Positions 16,106 to 24,308 of a DNA stretch of 26,508 nucleotides are shown one piece after another. Position numbers and translations under genes: made by a program. How positions within the stretch are numbered: the first letter of the stretch is position 1; the number at the start of each line of letters is the position of its first letter. A model generated the notes under the pieces. That model had not been told where the DNA came from and searched no databases. It saw nothing but the letters and a program-made list of their open reading frames with translations. This DNA is from an uncultured Cellvibrio sp. GTDB lineage: Bacteria > Pseudomonadota > Gammaproteobacteria > Pseudomonadales > Cellvibrionaceae. The stretch is taken from assembly GCA_946481735.1 (NCBI GenBank), contig CAMLOU010000045.1:1-26508 (forward strand), given 5' to 3'.

Positions 16106-18925
16106 ATGTACTCAAAAAAAGCTTTATCCAGTGCAATACTTGCAGCGATTTTGGCACAGTCGGCCATCGCGCAAGAAGCAAATGAACCTATCGAAGAAAT
16201 TGTTGTTCAGGGCATTCGGGGAAGTTTGTCCAAAGCGTTGGACATTAAACGTTCCAACATCCAGATTGTGGATTCCATCGTAGCCGAAGACATCGGTAAA
16301 TTCCCGGACAATAACGTTGTGGAAGCCTTGCAACGTGTTACTGGTGTGCAAGTTACTGGTCGCGGCTCAGGTGAAGTCAGTACCGTAACAGTACGCGGAT
16401 TGACTGATGTACACACCACCGTTAATGGTCGAGATATTTTTACGGGTGCGGGCCGTGCAGTCGCTCTGCAGGATATTCCGGCAAGCTTGTTATCGAACGT
16501 CATGGTTTACAAAACACGTTCGGCAGATCAGGTAGAGCGAGGCATAGCCGGCTCTATCGACATTAAAACTCACCGTCCGTTTGATTTCTCTGACAGAAAA
16601 ATCGTATTAGCTGCGCGTGGTATTTATTCCGATCAACCCGATGAAATCGATCCGAACATCAGTGCGCTATTCAGCAATCGATGGGATACCTCTGCCGGTG
16701 AGTTTGGTGCGCTGTTCAATCTGTCGTATGTAGAGACGAATTATCGCGACGACACCATGACGGCCGGCGCGGTCTTTCCGTTTTTCACAGAAGATCCACA
16801 TTTTGCTTACTCACCTTATGAAATGATTCCCAATAGGTACACGAAGGAGGGGGTCGGTGACAATAGTTTAATTTGGCAAACTGGACTGGAAAATGGTTTG
16901 CCGCATACAGCCGGCTCTACTCTAAGCGTCGGAGGAGAGACCGTTGACTATCTACTCATGCGTGATGCGATCTTTGGTACATCCTTCACTGGTAATCGTG
17001 AACGTCCTGCGGCCAGCGTTTCTTTTCAATGGGCCCCGAATGAAGACCTGGAAGTTCTTGCCGAAGGTTTCTATACCGGTTATCGAAACTCATCACAAAA
17101 TGCTATGTGGTTCTCCAACACACTGGAACATGGCAACGGCAACATCGACATTCCTGAGGTTTATGAAGGCACTATCGTCGTAAAAGAACACCAAGGTCGA
17201 AATAATGGTGGCTTCCAGAGCGGTGATTATTCCTACGGTGAAACAGACAGTTATCTTTATGCATTGGGAGCCAAATGGACACCAACAGATAGCCTGACTA
17301 TTAATTCTGAACTGCTTTATCAGGACAGCGAATTCACCACCGATTTCTTTGCCATGCGTTTTACCAGAACAGCACCCGGCCTGGACGTTGATTACAATGA
17401 TCGTGACGGTATTCCCTCCATTGTTTTCTGGGACAATGCGGCGACTGCAGTAGACGAATCGGATATGGCGGCCGTTGCGAACTGGAATGCCTCAACCATT
17501 TATGACAATGGTGGTGGTAATACCGGTGACTCGACAACCTTTACATTTGACGCTGAGTGGGAGCTTGACGGAAGCTTTATCAACACTATCAAGGTGGGCG
17601 GGCGTTATGAAAACAGAGGTGCGCAAGAATTTACCCGCGGCCAGGATGCGTCCCCTGCCAATGCGACAACCGTCTCAATGTTGATGCAGCAATTGACAGC
17701 AGCAGGCGCTAGCGGTGATGGATCCGGGTTGATCTTTACGGTTGAAGATTATTTTGCCGGTCGCGCTAATGTTTTCGATAGTTTCATCTCTGCAGACGGC
17801 TCTTATCTGCTCGACAACGCGGATGCTGTACGGGCTGTCTATGGCCTTGAAAAAGAAGAAGTCTACAAAACCTTTGATATCGACGAGACCTCCGCTGCAG
17901 CCTTTGTCACCAGTGAATTCCGCCTTGGTGACAGCATCAGTGGTGAACTTGGGGTCCGCTATGTTTCTTATGAACAGGACATGCAGTTTTGGGCGGAGCA
18001 AGCAGCTCAATCCAACACCTATGATTACAGCGAAGGCACCAATGAGACCGACAAGTTTCTGCCAAGCCTGGTCCTGAACTGGGATATTACTGCAGACCTC
18101 GTTGGTAGGTTGGCTTATACGCAGACATTGCGCATGCCCGAGTTTAACTCGCTGAATGCACAACGCTACTGGACTGACCCTTTAACGACTGTACCTTACG
18201 GAACCGGCACTGGCGGGAATCCCAACTTACAACCTACGGAATCTGCGAATTATGACCTTTCATTAGAATGGTACTTCGCCGAAGGCAGCTCCCTCTACGG
18301 GGCGGTATTTAAACGTGAATTAGAGGGTATGATACTTCCGGGATATAGCACAATTGTTCGAACAGGTACTGATGGTGTTACGAGACCTTACGTTTTAAAC
18401 GCACCCATCAACGCCGGTGAAGGGGAACTGTCAGGTCTCGAAGTTGGCCTGGTTTATTTCCCAAATAACTTGCCCGAAACACTGGACGGCCTGGGCGTTC
18501 AGGCAAGCTTCACATTGCTGGATTCGTCACAACAGACACCGGTATTTAACGAAGATGGCAGCCGCAACGGTTACATTGAATCGAAGATGAGTGGCGTTTC
18601 CGACTCTTCTTACAGCATCGTTCTGGCGTATGACAGAAATACATTTGATGCGCGTTTGTCTTACGTGTGGCGCGAAGAGTTTTACACCGGCAACGAAGCG
18701 GCCATTTTCGCCAATCCAATTCAGTTCTGGAATCGTCCCGAACAGAGTCTGGACTTCCAGCTGAGTTACGACGTAACCGACAGTATCATGGTCACCTTTG
18801 ATGCAACTAACCTGCTGGACGATGTGTACCAGAGCTACTATGGCGAGGGAAATCAAAACCTGTTCAACTTTGGCAATGGAATCTATTCCAAAACCTACGC
18901 ACTGGGGATTCGGTATTCCATGTAA
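16106..18925 (+). CDS. TonB-dependent outer-membrane receptor 2
   Basis: A 939-residue paralogue of the receptor at 6250-9015. The signal peptide ends at AIA (20-22); the TonB box region IEEIVVQGIRGS is at 29-40. The plug carries the same AEDIGKFPDNNVVEALQRV block and TVRGLTD, and the barrel fills about 170-939. The two receptors stay similar along their whole length, with most difference in the presumed outer loops (for example about 220-260 and 510-560 here), as expected for separate ligands. It ends ...GIRYSM: the last residue is Met, where most outer-membrane barrels have an aromatic. The ribosome site GGAG is about seven bases before the ATG. It follows the GH43 lipoprotein by 124 bases and may be partly cotranscribed. 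Probable ligand: arabinan fragments made by that enzyme (inference). Confidence 0.95.
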   Translation: MYSKKALSSAILAAILAQSAIAQEANEPIEEIVVQGIRGSLSKALDIKRSNIQIVDSIVAEDIGKFPDNNVVEALQRVTGVQVTGRGSGEVSTVTVRGLTDVHTTVNGRDIFTGAGRAVALQDIPASLLSNVMVYKTRSADQVERGIAGSIDIKTHRPFDFSDRKIVLAARGIYSDQPDEIDPNISALFSNRWDTSAGEFGALFNLSYVETNYRDDTMTAGAVFPFFTEDPHFAYSPYEMIPNRYTKEGVGDNSLIWQTGLENGLPHTAGSTLSVGGETVDYLLMRDAIFGTSFTGNRERPAASVSFQWAPNEDLEVLAEGFYTGYRNSSQNAMWFSNTLEHGNGNIDIPEVYEGTIVVKEHQGRNNGGFQSGDYSYGETDSYLYALGAKWTPTDSLTINSELLYQDSEFTTDFFAMRFTRTAPGLDVDYNDRDGIPSIVFWDNAATAVDESDMAAVANWNASTIYDNGGGNTGDSTTFTFDAEWELDGSFINTIKVGGRYENRGAQEFTRGQDASPANATTVSMLMQQLTAAGASGDGSGLIFTVEDYFAGRANVFDSFISADGSYLLDNADAVRAVYGLEKEEVYKTFDIDETSAAAFVTSEFRLGDSISGELGVRYVSYEQDMQFWAEQAAQSNTYDYSEGTNETDKFLPSLVLNWDITADLVGRLAYTQTLRMPEFNSLNAQRYWTDPLTTVPYGTGTGGNPNLQPTESANYDLSLEWYFAEGSSLYGAVFKRELEGMILPGYSTIVRTGTDGVTRPYVLNAPINAGEGELSGLEVGLVYFPNNLPETLDGLGVQASFTLLDSSQQTPVFNEDGSRNGYIESKMSGVSDSSYSIVLAYDRNTFDARLSYVWREEFYTGNEAAIFANPIQFWNRPEQSLDFQLSYDVTDSIMVTFDATNLLDDVYQSYYGEGNQNLFNFGNGIYSKTYALGIRYSM

Positions 18926-18946
18926 GTTGAGAAAAGGCATGTCAAT

Positions 18947-18965
18947 AGCCTCCTTTTGGAGGCTT
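18947..18965 (+). terminator. Hairpin after TonB receptor 2 (first of two)
   Basis: AGCCTCC / GGAGGCT around four T, 21 bases after the stop. It has only a weak T tail and probably acts with the stronger hairpin that follows. Confidence 0.5.
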
Positions 18966-18967
18966 GT

Positions 18968-19004
18968 AACCCCACAAAACCTCACTTGCACAAAGTGGGG
19001 TTTT
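18968..19004 (+). terminator. Terminator after TonB receptor 2 (second of two)
   Basis: AACCCCAC (18968-18975) pairs with GTGGGGTT (18995-19002), followed by a short T-rich tail. An alternative, shorter stem (ACCTCACTT with AAGTGGGGT) shares the same right arm. It separates the receptor from the symporter gene. Confidence 0.7.
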
Positions 19005-19045
19005 ATTCGTTAGATACGCAAGAATTATTACTCGTCATTCACAAT

Positions 19046-19059
19046 TTATATTGATATAA
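19046..19059. promoter_or_regulatory. AT-rich palindrome upstream of the symporter gene
   Basis: TTATAT and ATATAA flank a TG centre, 31 bases before the symporter ATG. It may be the promoter -10 region, an operator, or both. Confidence 0.3.
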
Positions 19060-19090
19060 GAACATAAAACAAATAACAAAAGGAGCCCTC

Positions 19091-20722
19091 ATGATCCAAT
19101 TCAGCCCCCTGGACTGGTACGTCCTCGCCGGTTTTTTCATTCTCCTGCTCGGCATCGTTATCTGGTCGCTACGACAAAAGGAGGAAAATACGACGGATTA
19201 TTTTCTCGCGGGTCGTAATGCCGGTTGGCTGGTGATTGGTTCATCGATCTTTGCATCCAATATCGGTTCGGAACATCTGGTCGGTTTATCCGGTGCCGGG
19301 ATGCAGTCGGGGATGGCGATGGCGCATTGGGAGTTGCAGTCCTGGATTATTATCCTGCTCGGCTGGATCTTTGCGCCGTTTTATTGGAGCAGCAAGATTT
19401 ATACGATGCCGGAATTTCTGGAGCGGCGTTATTCCACGCGTTCGCGAACCTTTCTTTCCATTATTTCGTTAATCAGTTACGTGTTAACCAAAGTTTCCGT
19501 CACCGTCTATGCCGGTGGTGTGGTGTTGAAAACCGTGCTGGGTATCGACAGCGTATTCGGCATCGATTTTTTCTGGATTGCCGCTTTGGGCTTGGTGTTG
19601 GTTACCGGTATTTACACTGTGCTGGGTGGTATGAAAGCCATTTTATGGACGTCGGTCATTCAAACACCGGTATTGATTCTGGGCTCACTGGTGATCCTCT
19701 ACGCCGGCCTCGATATGGTGGGCGGTTTGGCCGAGCTTGAGCGCATCAACGGCGATCAAATGCATTTGATTCGCCCGGCGAGCGATCCGAATTTTCCCTG
19801 GCCCGGCGTGATCTTCGGTTCCATTATTATCGGCTTCTGGTATTGGTGTACGGACCAATACATCGTACAGCGCGTGCTGTCGGCCAAGGGTATCCAGGCG
19901 GCGCGACGCGGAACCATCTTTGCGGGTTATTTAAAACTGTTGCCGGTGTTTATCTTTCTGTTTCCCGGCATGATTGCGTTTGCCCTGAATGCCCAGGGAA
20001 AAATCCAGGTGGACAGTGCCGATCAGGCATTTGCGGTGCTGGTAACGGAATTATTACCGGCGGGTATTAAAGGTATTGTTATCGCCGGCTTGCTTGCGGC
20101 GCTGATGAGCTCTCTTGCATCGCTGTTTAATTCCTCAGCGACGTTATTCACCATCGACTTCTACAAAAAATATAAGCCCGCCGCGAGCGAAGCAAAATTG
20201 CTACAAGTGGGGCGCATTGCCACCATCGTTGTGGTCGTGCTCGGCATTGTGTGGATACCGGTAATGCAAATGGTATCCGGTGTGCTGTATGAATATTTGC
20301 AGTTGGTGCAGGCACTGATTGCACCGGGTATTGCGGCAGTATTTTTGTTGGGTGTCTTTTCCAAACGCATTACGCCCGCCGCCGGTTTTGTCGGGTTGGT
20401 TGCCGGGTTTGTGCTCGGCATGGCGCGGTTGATATTAACCATCTTCAAAGATCAGCTTTCACCGGATGGTGTACTTTACAGCCTGGTGGCGATGAACTGG
20501 CTGTATTACTGCTCCGCGCTGTTTATCGTGATTGTGGCGATTGTGATCCTCACCAGTATGTTCACGCCACGCGCCAGCGATGAGCAATTAGCGGGCCTCA
20601 CCTATTCGTCAATCAGCGCTGCGCAGCGCGCGGAAATCCGGGCGGGCATCGATAAGTGGGACATCATCCACACACTTATCATCCTCGGTATTACTGCCGC
20701 CATTTATATCCGCTTCTGGTAA
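19091..20722 (+). CDS. SGLT-type sodium/sugar symporter (SSS family), probably for arabinose
   Basis: A 543-residue inner-membrane transporter, the same length as Vibrio vSGLT and with its motifs: TDYFLAGRN near residue 36, SIFASNIGSEH at 52-62 and a C-terminal helix. The Na2 sodium site is conserved (Ala55, Ile58, Ala337, Ser340, Ser341 match vSGLT Ala62, Ile65, Ala361, Ser364, Ser365). Of the sugar residues, Glu81 and Ser84 match Glu88 and Ser91, but vSGLT Gln69 is His62 and Asn260 appears as Asp255 in FWYWCTDQY, a version recalling animal SGLTs. It should import a free monosaccharide with sodium; L-arabinose is the likely cargo from context. The ribosome site AAGGAG is ideal. It has its own promoter after the receptor terminators. 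Family firm, cargo inferred. Confidence 0.92.
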   Translation: MIQFSPLDWYVLAGFFILLLGIVIWSLRQKEENTTDYFLAGRNAGWLVIGSSIFASNIGSEHLVGLSGAGMQSGMAMAHWELQSWIIILLGWIFAPFYWSSKIYTMPEFLERRYSTRSRTFLSIISLISYVLTKVSVTVYAGGVVLKTVLGIDSVFGIDFFWIAALGLVLVTGIYTVLGGMKAILWTSVIQTPVLILGSLVILYAGLDMVGGLAELERINGDQMHLIRPASDPNFPWPGVIFGSIIIGFWYWCTDQYIVQRVLSAKGIQAARRGTIFAGYLKLLPVFIFLFPGMIAFALNAQGKIQVDSADQAFAVLVTELLPAGIKGIVIAGLLAALMSSLASLFNSSATLFTIDFYKKYKPAASEAKLLQVGRIATIVVVVLGIVWIPVMQMVSGVLYEYLQLVQALIAPGIAAVFLLGVFSKRITPAAGFVGLVAGFVLGMARLILTIFKDQLSPDGVLYSLVAMNWLYYCSALFIVIVAIVILTSMFTPRASDEQLAGLTYSSISAAQRAEIRAGIDKWDIIHTLIILGITAAIYIRFW

Positions 20723-20729
20723 ATAAAAA

Positions 20730-20758
20730 AGCTCGCGCGGGTAAATCCCGGGCGAGCT
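20730..20758. terminator. Hairpin right after the symporter stop
   Basis: AGCTCGC / GCGAGCT with an inner CGGG / CCCG and loop TAAAT. The long A-run before it means the T-run is on the minus strand, so it best terminates transcription coming from the right; for the symporter it would be a U-less stem. Confidence 0.6.
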
Positions 20759-20822
20759 GCAAGTGGTATCAGGTAGATAATTAGGAGAGCTACCAAATAT
20801 ACCGACGATAAAACGGAGGCTC

Positions 20823-20848
20823 ATGAACGGCTTCGTTCATTTGTATTA
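20823..20848 (+). terminator. Hairpin with T-rich tail, plausible symporter terminator
   Basis: Perfect seven-pair stem ATGAACG / CGTTCAT with loop GCTT, followed on the plus strand by TTGTATTATTATAT. It is 100 bases after the symporter stop. The tail contains TTGTATTA, the complement of the TAATACAA core seen in other gaps. Confidence 0.45.
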
Positions 20849-20900
20849 TTATATATCAAATATAGTACTTTGCCAGCGTTTTTCGTCGGATCAAAAAAAC

Positions 20901-20928
20901 AAAGCACCGCCGGGGCCGGCAGTGCTTT
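20901..20928 (-). terminator. Terminator of the small periplasmic protein gene
   Basis: AAAGCAC / GTGCTTT, then a C/A mismatch and GCC / GGC inside, loop GGGGCC. On the minus strand it is followed by a run of seven T. It lies 75 bases beyond the stop of the gene at 21003. Confidence 0.75.
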
Positions 20929-21002
20929 GGGGGATACGAAAATGCAGTGTTATTTTTTAGCGTCAGGCTGGCGTAATCGCAGCCGCGCTTTGTCAGCTTG
21001 TC

Positions 21003-21299
21003 CTAGCCATTACTTCTGGCTTTGAAAGCACGAACCACAACGTTGAAATCTTCCGCAAATTGTTTCAGGTTATCCAGTTCCTGCTTTTCTTCTCCACGGG
21101 AGAGTTTGGCGCAGGACAGATAATCTTCATAGGCTTTTACGTAAGCTTTCACTTCGTTGTTGGCTTTTACCATTTGCGCGGTAACAACGGTTTCCGCATC
21201 GGGAATTTCCGGCTTGGCTGCAGGCTTGTCACAGGCCAGCGTAGGAAGTGCGAATAAAGATGCATAGCAGATTGCAATAAGAAGTAATGTTTTCTTCAT
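21003..21299 (-). CDS. Small conserved periplasmic protein of unknown function
   Basis: A 98-residue protein, taking the ATG that begins MKKTLLL; in-frame starts at 21314 (ATG) and 21323 (TTG) would add five or eight residues ahead of the signal sequence. No good ribosome site precedes any of them. Residues 1-22 are a signal peptide ending TLA, with Cys23 as first mature residue; TLAC is not a standard lipobox. A Pro/Ala-rich spacer follows (24-34), then one amphipathic helical region (36-95) with Cys63 in DYLSCAKL. Small proteins with an early CDKP, a mid-chain YLxC and a helical tail are common and unexplained in gammaproteobacteria. The two cysteines could bond to each other. No link to arabinan use is visible; it sits with the chemoreceptor on the minus strand and has a clear terminator. 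Confidence 0.8.
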   Translation of the reverse strand: MKKTLLLIAICYASLFALPTLACDKPAAKPEIPDAETVVTAQMVKANNEVKAYVKAYEDYLSCAKLSRGEEKQELDNLKQFAEDFNVVVRAFKARSNG

Positions 21300-21452
21300 G
21301 AAGGTTAATCTCATAATGGTCAATTGACTGCGTTATGACAAGGGTTGGACATTGAATCGCGGTTTCATATCACTCCCTGCTGGTTCGGTCCTTTTTGGTT
21401 TCATCCCGTTCTTTAAATTCGCGGTTTTTTTCCCATTCGATTCACTTAAAAA

Positions 21453-21469
21453 AATCGTTTCAAACGATT
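21453..21469. promoter_or_regulatory. Perfect palindrome AATCGTTT-C-AAACGATT between chemoreceptor and small gene
   Basis: Eight-base arms around a single C. Read on the minus strand it is followed by seven T and lies 86 bases after the chemoreceptor stop, so it may be that gene's terminator. The sequence also resembles LacI-family operators (AAACG-centred), and it is about 155 bases before the start of the small gene. Both readings are open. Confidence 0.45.
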
Positions 21470-21554
21470 CAAGGTTGAAAATCTGCTCACGCAAATCGTC
21501 AACCGTGCATCAGGTCATTATTGAAAAATATCTCCGGTAGATTTCAACAATAAC

Positions 21555-23093
21555 CTAAATTTTGAAACGACCCACAAGCTCGGCCATCCGCGCGGCCATA
21601 TCGGCCAGGTGTTCAGTGTTGGAGGTAATCCTCACTGAACTCTCGGCAGTATTGGTCGCTACGGAAGAGATCCGATCTATATTGTGTTCTATTTGCCGCG
21701 TGGCAGCACTTTGCTGCTCGGACGCAGCGGCAATCTGGTTAGTCCGGTCACGAATGACGCTGACAATCTCGGTAATATGTTCGAGGGAGCTGCTGGCTTC
21801 ACTGGCTTGTTGCACCGAGGAATTGGCCTGCGCCGTACCGGCTGACATCATCTCCACCGCTTCGTGGGAACCGGACTGCAAGCGCTCGATCATCTCGCGG
21901 ATTTCCGTAGTAGAGCTTTGCGTGCGCGATGCCAGGGTACGCACTTCATCCGCTACTACCGCAAAGCCGCGACCCTGCTCACCGGCACGCGCGGCTTCAA
22001 TGGCCGCGTTTAAGGCGAGTAAATTGGTTTGCTCGGCAACACCGCGAATCACATCCAGCACAGAACCGATACTGACGGTTTCCTTGCGCAGACGGTCAAT
22101 CACTTCGGCCGCGGTTTTGATTTCTTCCGACAGGTTTTTAATCTGGCCCATGGTGTTGGTCACGATGGTTTTACCGGATGACGCTGCACCGTCTGCCTGC
22201 ATGGATTTGTCGGCGGTTTCGGTCACGCTGACCGTCACGTTTTGCACCACGCTGGCCATTTCTTTTACAGCCACCACGATTTGCTGGATTTCCGATTGCT
22301 GGGTTTTGATTTCGCGTTCGTTTTCCCGTGAAAGGCTGGACAGCACGGCGGCGTTGCCACTGACTTCCTGTGCTGTTTCCGCCACGCTGGCGATAATCGT
22401 ATGCAGGCGCTCAACAAAGGTATTAAAACACTGCGCCAATTCGGAAATTTCGTCAGTGCCGGTAACCGGTAACCGACGGGTCAGGTCACCCTCACCCTCG
22501 GAAATATCGCGCAACGCACGCACAACGTTATTCACCGGTTTAACAATACTTAATTGCACCGCGTAAGCGAGTGATGCTGCGATAACACTGATGATCACAA
22601 TCACCAACAGCGCATAGCTCAGCGCTTCGGTAACAATCTGATCAACTTCCGACATATCCACCCGCAAGGTGATGGTGCCGATACGCGAACCTTCCGACTC
22701 AATGGCTTCAGTAATCACCACCACGTTGTCCTGGTAAACCACCTCAACTGCACCGGGAGTTGAAGGCATTCCCGCCGGTAATTCTTTTGCGTCCGAACCT
22801 TTTGCGTACCAGGCGAAAGGTTTATTGCCGTTGTAAATCACCGCGCTCAGCACGCGCGGGCTGACCCGCAAGGCACCCAGTGAAGCCGTTACGGTCATGC
22901 TGTCATCAAAGGTCATGGCGCCGATGCTGGACTCGCCGAGCACCTGTGCAAGGGTACGGGTATCGTTGACAATCGTTTTTTCGGTCGTGGCCAGACCGGA
23001 CCGAACCGTCACCACGGTCGTAACGATCACCGCTGCCACGCAGGTGAGCGTCACGCTTAATAAGATCTTCCACTTGAGCGATAAATTATTCAC
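21555..23093 (-). CDS. Methyl-accepting chemotaxis protein with CHASE8-like sensor
   Basis: A membrane chemoreceptor. Numbered from the upstream GTG at 23138 (527 residues): first membrane segment about 24-46, periplasmic sensor about 47-172 of CHASE8 type ([25 protein letters not shown]), second membrane segment about 175-195, HAMP about 196-247, then the signalling coiled coil with the CheA/CheW-binding tip at 369-400 ([18 protein letters not shown]). It ends RFKI without an NWETF-type CheR tether. I prefer the GTG at 23093, which gives MNNLSLKWK and has GAGG five bases upstream; the outer GTG would add 15 unconvincing residues. Placed among arabinan genes, it may report on arabinose or on transport state, but CHASE8 ligands are generally unknown. 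Family certain, stimulus unknown. Confidence 0.93.
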   Translation of the reverse strand: MNNLSLKWKILLSVTLTCVAAVIVTTVVTVRSGLATTEKTIVNDTRTLAQVLGESSIGAMTFDDSMTVTASLGALRVSPRVLSAVIYNGNKPFAWYAKGSDAKELPAGMPSTPGAVEVVYQDNVVVITEAIESEGSRIGTITLRVDMSEVDQIVTEALSYALLVIVIISVIAASLAYAVQLSIVKPVNNVVRALRDISEGEGDLTRRLPVTGTDEISELAQCFNTFVERLHTIIASVAETAQEVSGNAAVLSSLSRENEREIKTQQSEIQQIVVAVKEMASVVQNVTVSVTETADKSMQADGAASSGKTIVTNTMGQIKNLSEEIKTAAEVIDRLRKETVSIGSVLDVIRGVAEQTNLLALNAAIEAARAGEQGRGFAVVADEVRTLASRTQSSTTEIREMIERLQSGSHEAVEMMSAGTAQANSSVQQASEASSSLEHITEIVSVIRDRTNQIAAASEQQSAATRQIEHNIDRISSVATNTAESSVRITSNTEHLADMAARMAELVGRFKI

Positions 23094-23291
23094 ACGAGCC
23101 TCATTTTTATCCCGTGGGTGAACAAACAGTTCCCCCACAAATACCTTACAGGTTTCATTAGGTTAGCAGAGGGATGTGAAATTGCACGCACTTTTTGGCG
23201 TATTTTTCGTCAATTGCGCGTTAAGAAAGGTTGATATAACGCCCCACCCTGTTTGAGCGAAGCGCTTGATTTTTAAGGAATAACAGCGGGT

Positions 23292-23318
23292 AAAAAAGCG
23301 GCAGGGTTTGCCGCTTTT
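23292..23318 (-). terminator. Terminator of the GPH transporter-GH43 operon
   Basis: AAAAGCGGCA / TGCCGCTTTT with a five-base loop, overlapping the stop codon of the GH43 gene by one base and followed on the minus strand by six T. It ends the two-gene unit. Confidence 0.88.
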
Positions 23319-24295
23319 CAATCTTCGATAACCGAAGGACGACCGAACACCGGCATCCCTTCGGCATCCCAACGTAAGGGTTTAACAAAGGTATGGCGGT
23401 CCGGGTTCCACAGGGGATCACCCTCGATTTCGGTGTAGGTGCGCGCGTGATATACCAGCATCACCGTCTGACCATCTTCACCCAGCGTAAAACTGTTGTG
23501 GCCCGGACCGTAGATGCCGTGTTCATAGCAAGTCTTCAGCACCGGCTCTGGCGATTTGTGCCAACTGGCCGGGTCTAGCAGGTCGGCATTTTCATCCGCC
23601 CACAATAAACCCATTGCATAGTTCTCATCGGTGGCGCTCGCCGAATAACTGATAAAGATACGCCCACCGCGCTTAACCACCGATGGTCCTTCATTGACCC
23701 AGAAGCCGCGAATCTCCCAGTCAAATTCCGGCTTGCTCAGCATCACCGGCGCCGCCGCCAACTGCCAGGGCGTCTTCATGGGGGCAATATAAAGATTGGA
23801 GTTGCCCTCAATGGCGTTGTCTTTTTGAGCCCATAAATAATAGAGCACGCCTTTGTGAGTAAAGGTGGTGGCGTCAAGACAAAAGGTGTCGATGCCGCTA
23901 TCAACCTGCCCCATAAATTCCCACTCACCCTCCAGCGGATTGGCCGCACTATTGCGAATAGCGTACATGCGGTGCTGGAAGAGCTTGTCTTTAATCTCCC
24001 GGCTCGGCGCTGCCGCAAAATAAACGTACCAGGCAGATTCACCGGATTGTGGGTCTTTATTGAAATGAATCTCCGGTGCCCAGATCAGTTCGCTGTACGG
24101 GCCGGTGTCCGGCTTGTGCCAGGCGTCCACTGTTTTCGCCGTGGCCAGTTCCGCAATGGTTTTTGCCCGGCGCAACTCAATGCGGTCATAAGCAGGCACT
24201 GACGCGGTGAAATAATAAAAACCGTCCGTGTGTTTGTAGATGAAAGGGTCGGCACGTTGTTCGATCAGTGGTGTTAATACCTGGCTCACGTTCAT
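23318..24295 (-). CDS. Cytosolic GH43 exo-alpha-L-arabinofuranosidase
   Basis: A 325-residue GH43 enzyme, paralogue of the lipoprotein at 1099-2145, but with no signal peptide. The triad is Asp16 in RADPF, Asp141 in CLDATTF and Glu202 in VNEGPS; IWAPE, LWAQKD, SYSASATD and GPGHNSFTL are shared with the paralogue. The open frame extends to 24388, but those codons overlap the transporter gene, so the start is near 24295, 13 bases after the transporter stop. GGAGA directly abuts the ATG; a GTG two codons on (24289-24287) is seven bases from GGAG and may be the real start. It should split arabino-oligosaccharides brought in by the adjacent GPH transporter, releasing arabinose in the cytosol. The hairpin after its stop closes the operon. 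Family certain, location well supported, substrate inferred. Confidence 0.93.
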   Translation of the reverse strand: MNVSQVLTPLIEQRADPFIYKHTDGFYYFTASVPAYDRIELRRAKTIAELATAKTVDAWHKPDTGPYSELIWAPEIHFNKDPQSGESAWYVYFAAAPSREIKDKLFQHRMYAIRNSAANPLEGEWEFMGQVDSGIDTFCLDATTFTHKGVLYYLWAQKDNAIEGNSNLYIAPMKTPWQLAAAPVMLSKPEFDWEIRGFWVNEGPSVVKRGGRIFISYSASATDENYAMGLLWADENADLLDPASWHKSPEPVLKTCYEHGIYGPGHNSFTLGEDGQTVMLVYHARTYTEIEGDPLWNPDRHTFVKPLRWDAEGMPVFGRPSVIED

Positions 24296-24308
24296 TCTCC
24301 AAGAGGAT

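Noticed and set aside
17675..18163. 162-codon minus-strand open frame
   Set aside because: It is antisense to the barrel of TonB receptor 2; no signal, motif or ribosome site.
6250..18925. Possible recombination or mobile origin of the two TonB receptor genes
   Set aside because: They are paralogous, but no transposase, flanking direct repeat or attachment site is visible; ordinary duplication and divergence is enough.
20609..20824. 71-codon minus-strand frame
   Set aside because: It overlaps the symporter's conserved 3' end in antisense and crosses the hairpin at 20730-20758; nothing supports it.
20823..20960. 45-codon plus-strand frame with GGAGG five bases before its ATG
   Set aside because: The start codon is part of a perfect hairpin and the frame runs through a second terminator stem; the encoded peptide has no recognisable character.
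21562..22566. 334-codon plus-strand open frame
   Set aside because: It is antisense to the chemoreceptor signalling domain; the repetitive Ser/Thr/Ala composition is what the reverse of coiled-coil codons gives.
23093..23138. Upstream GTG start for the chemoreceptor
   Set aside because: The 15 extra residues do not look like a chemoreceptor N-terminus, and the GTG at 23093 has GAGG at a better distance; kept only as an alternative.
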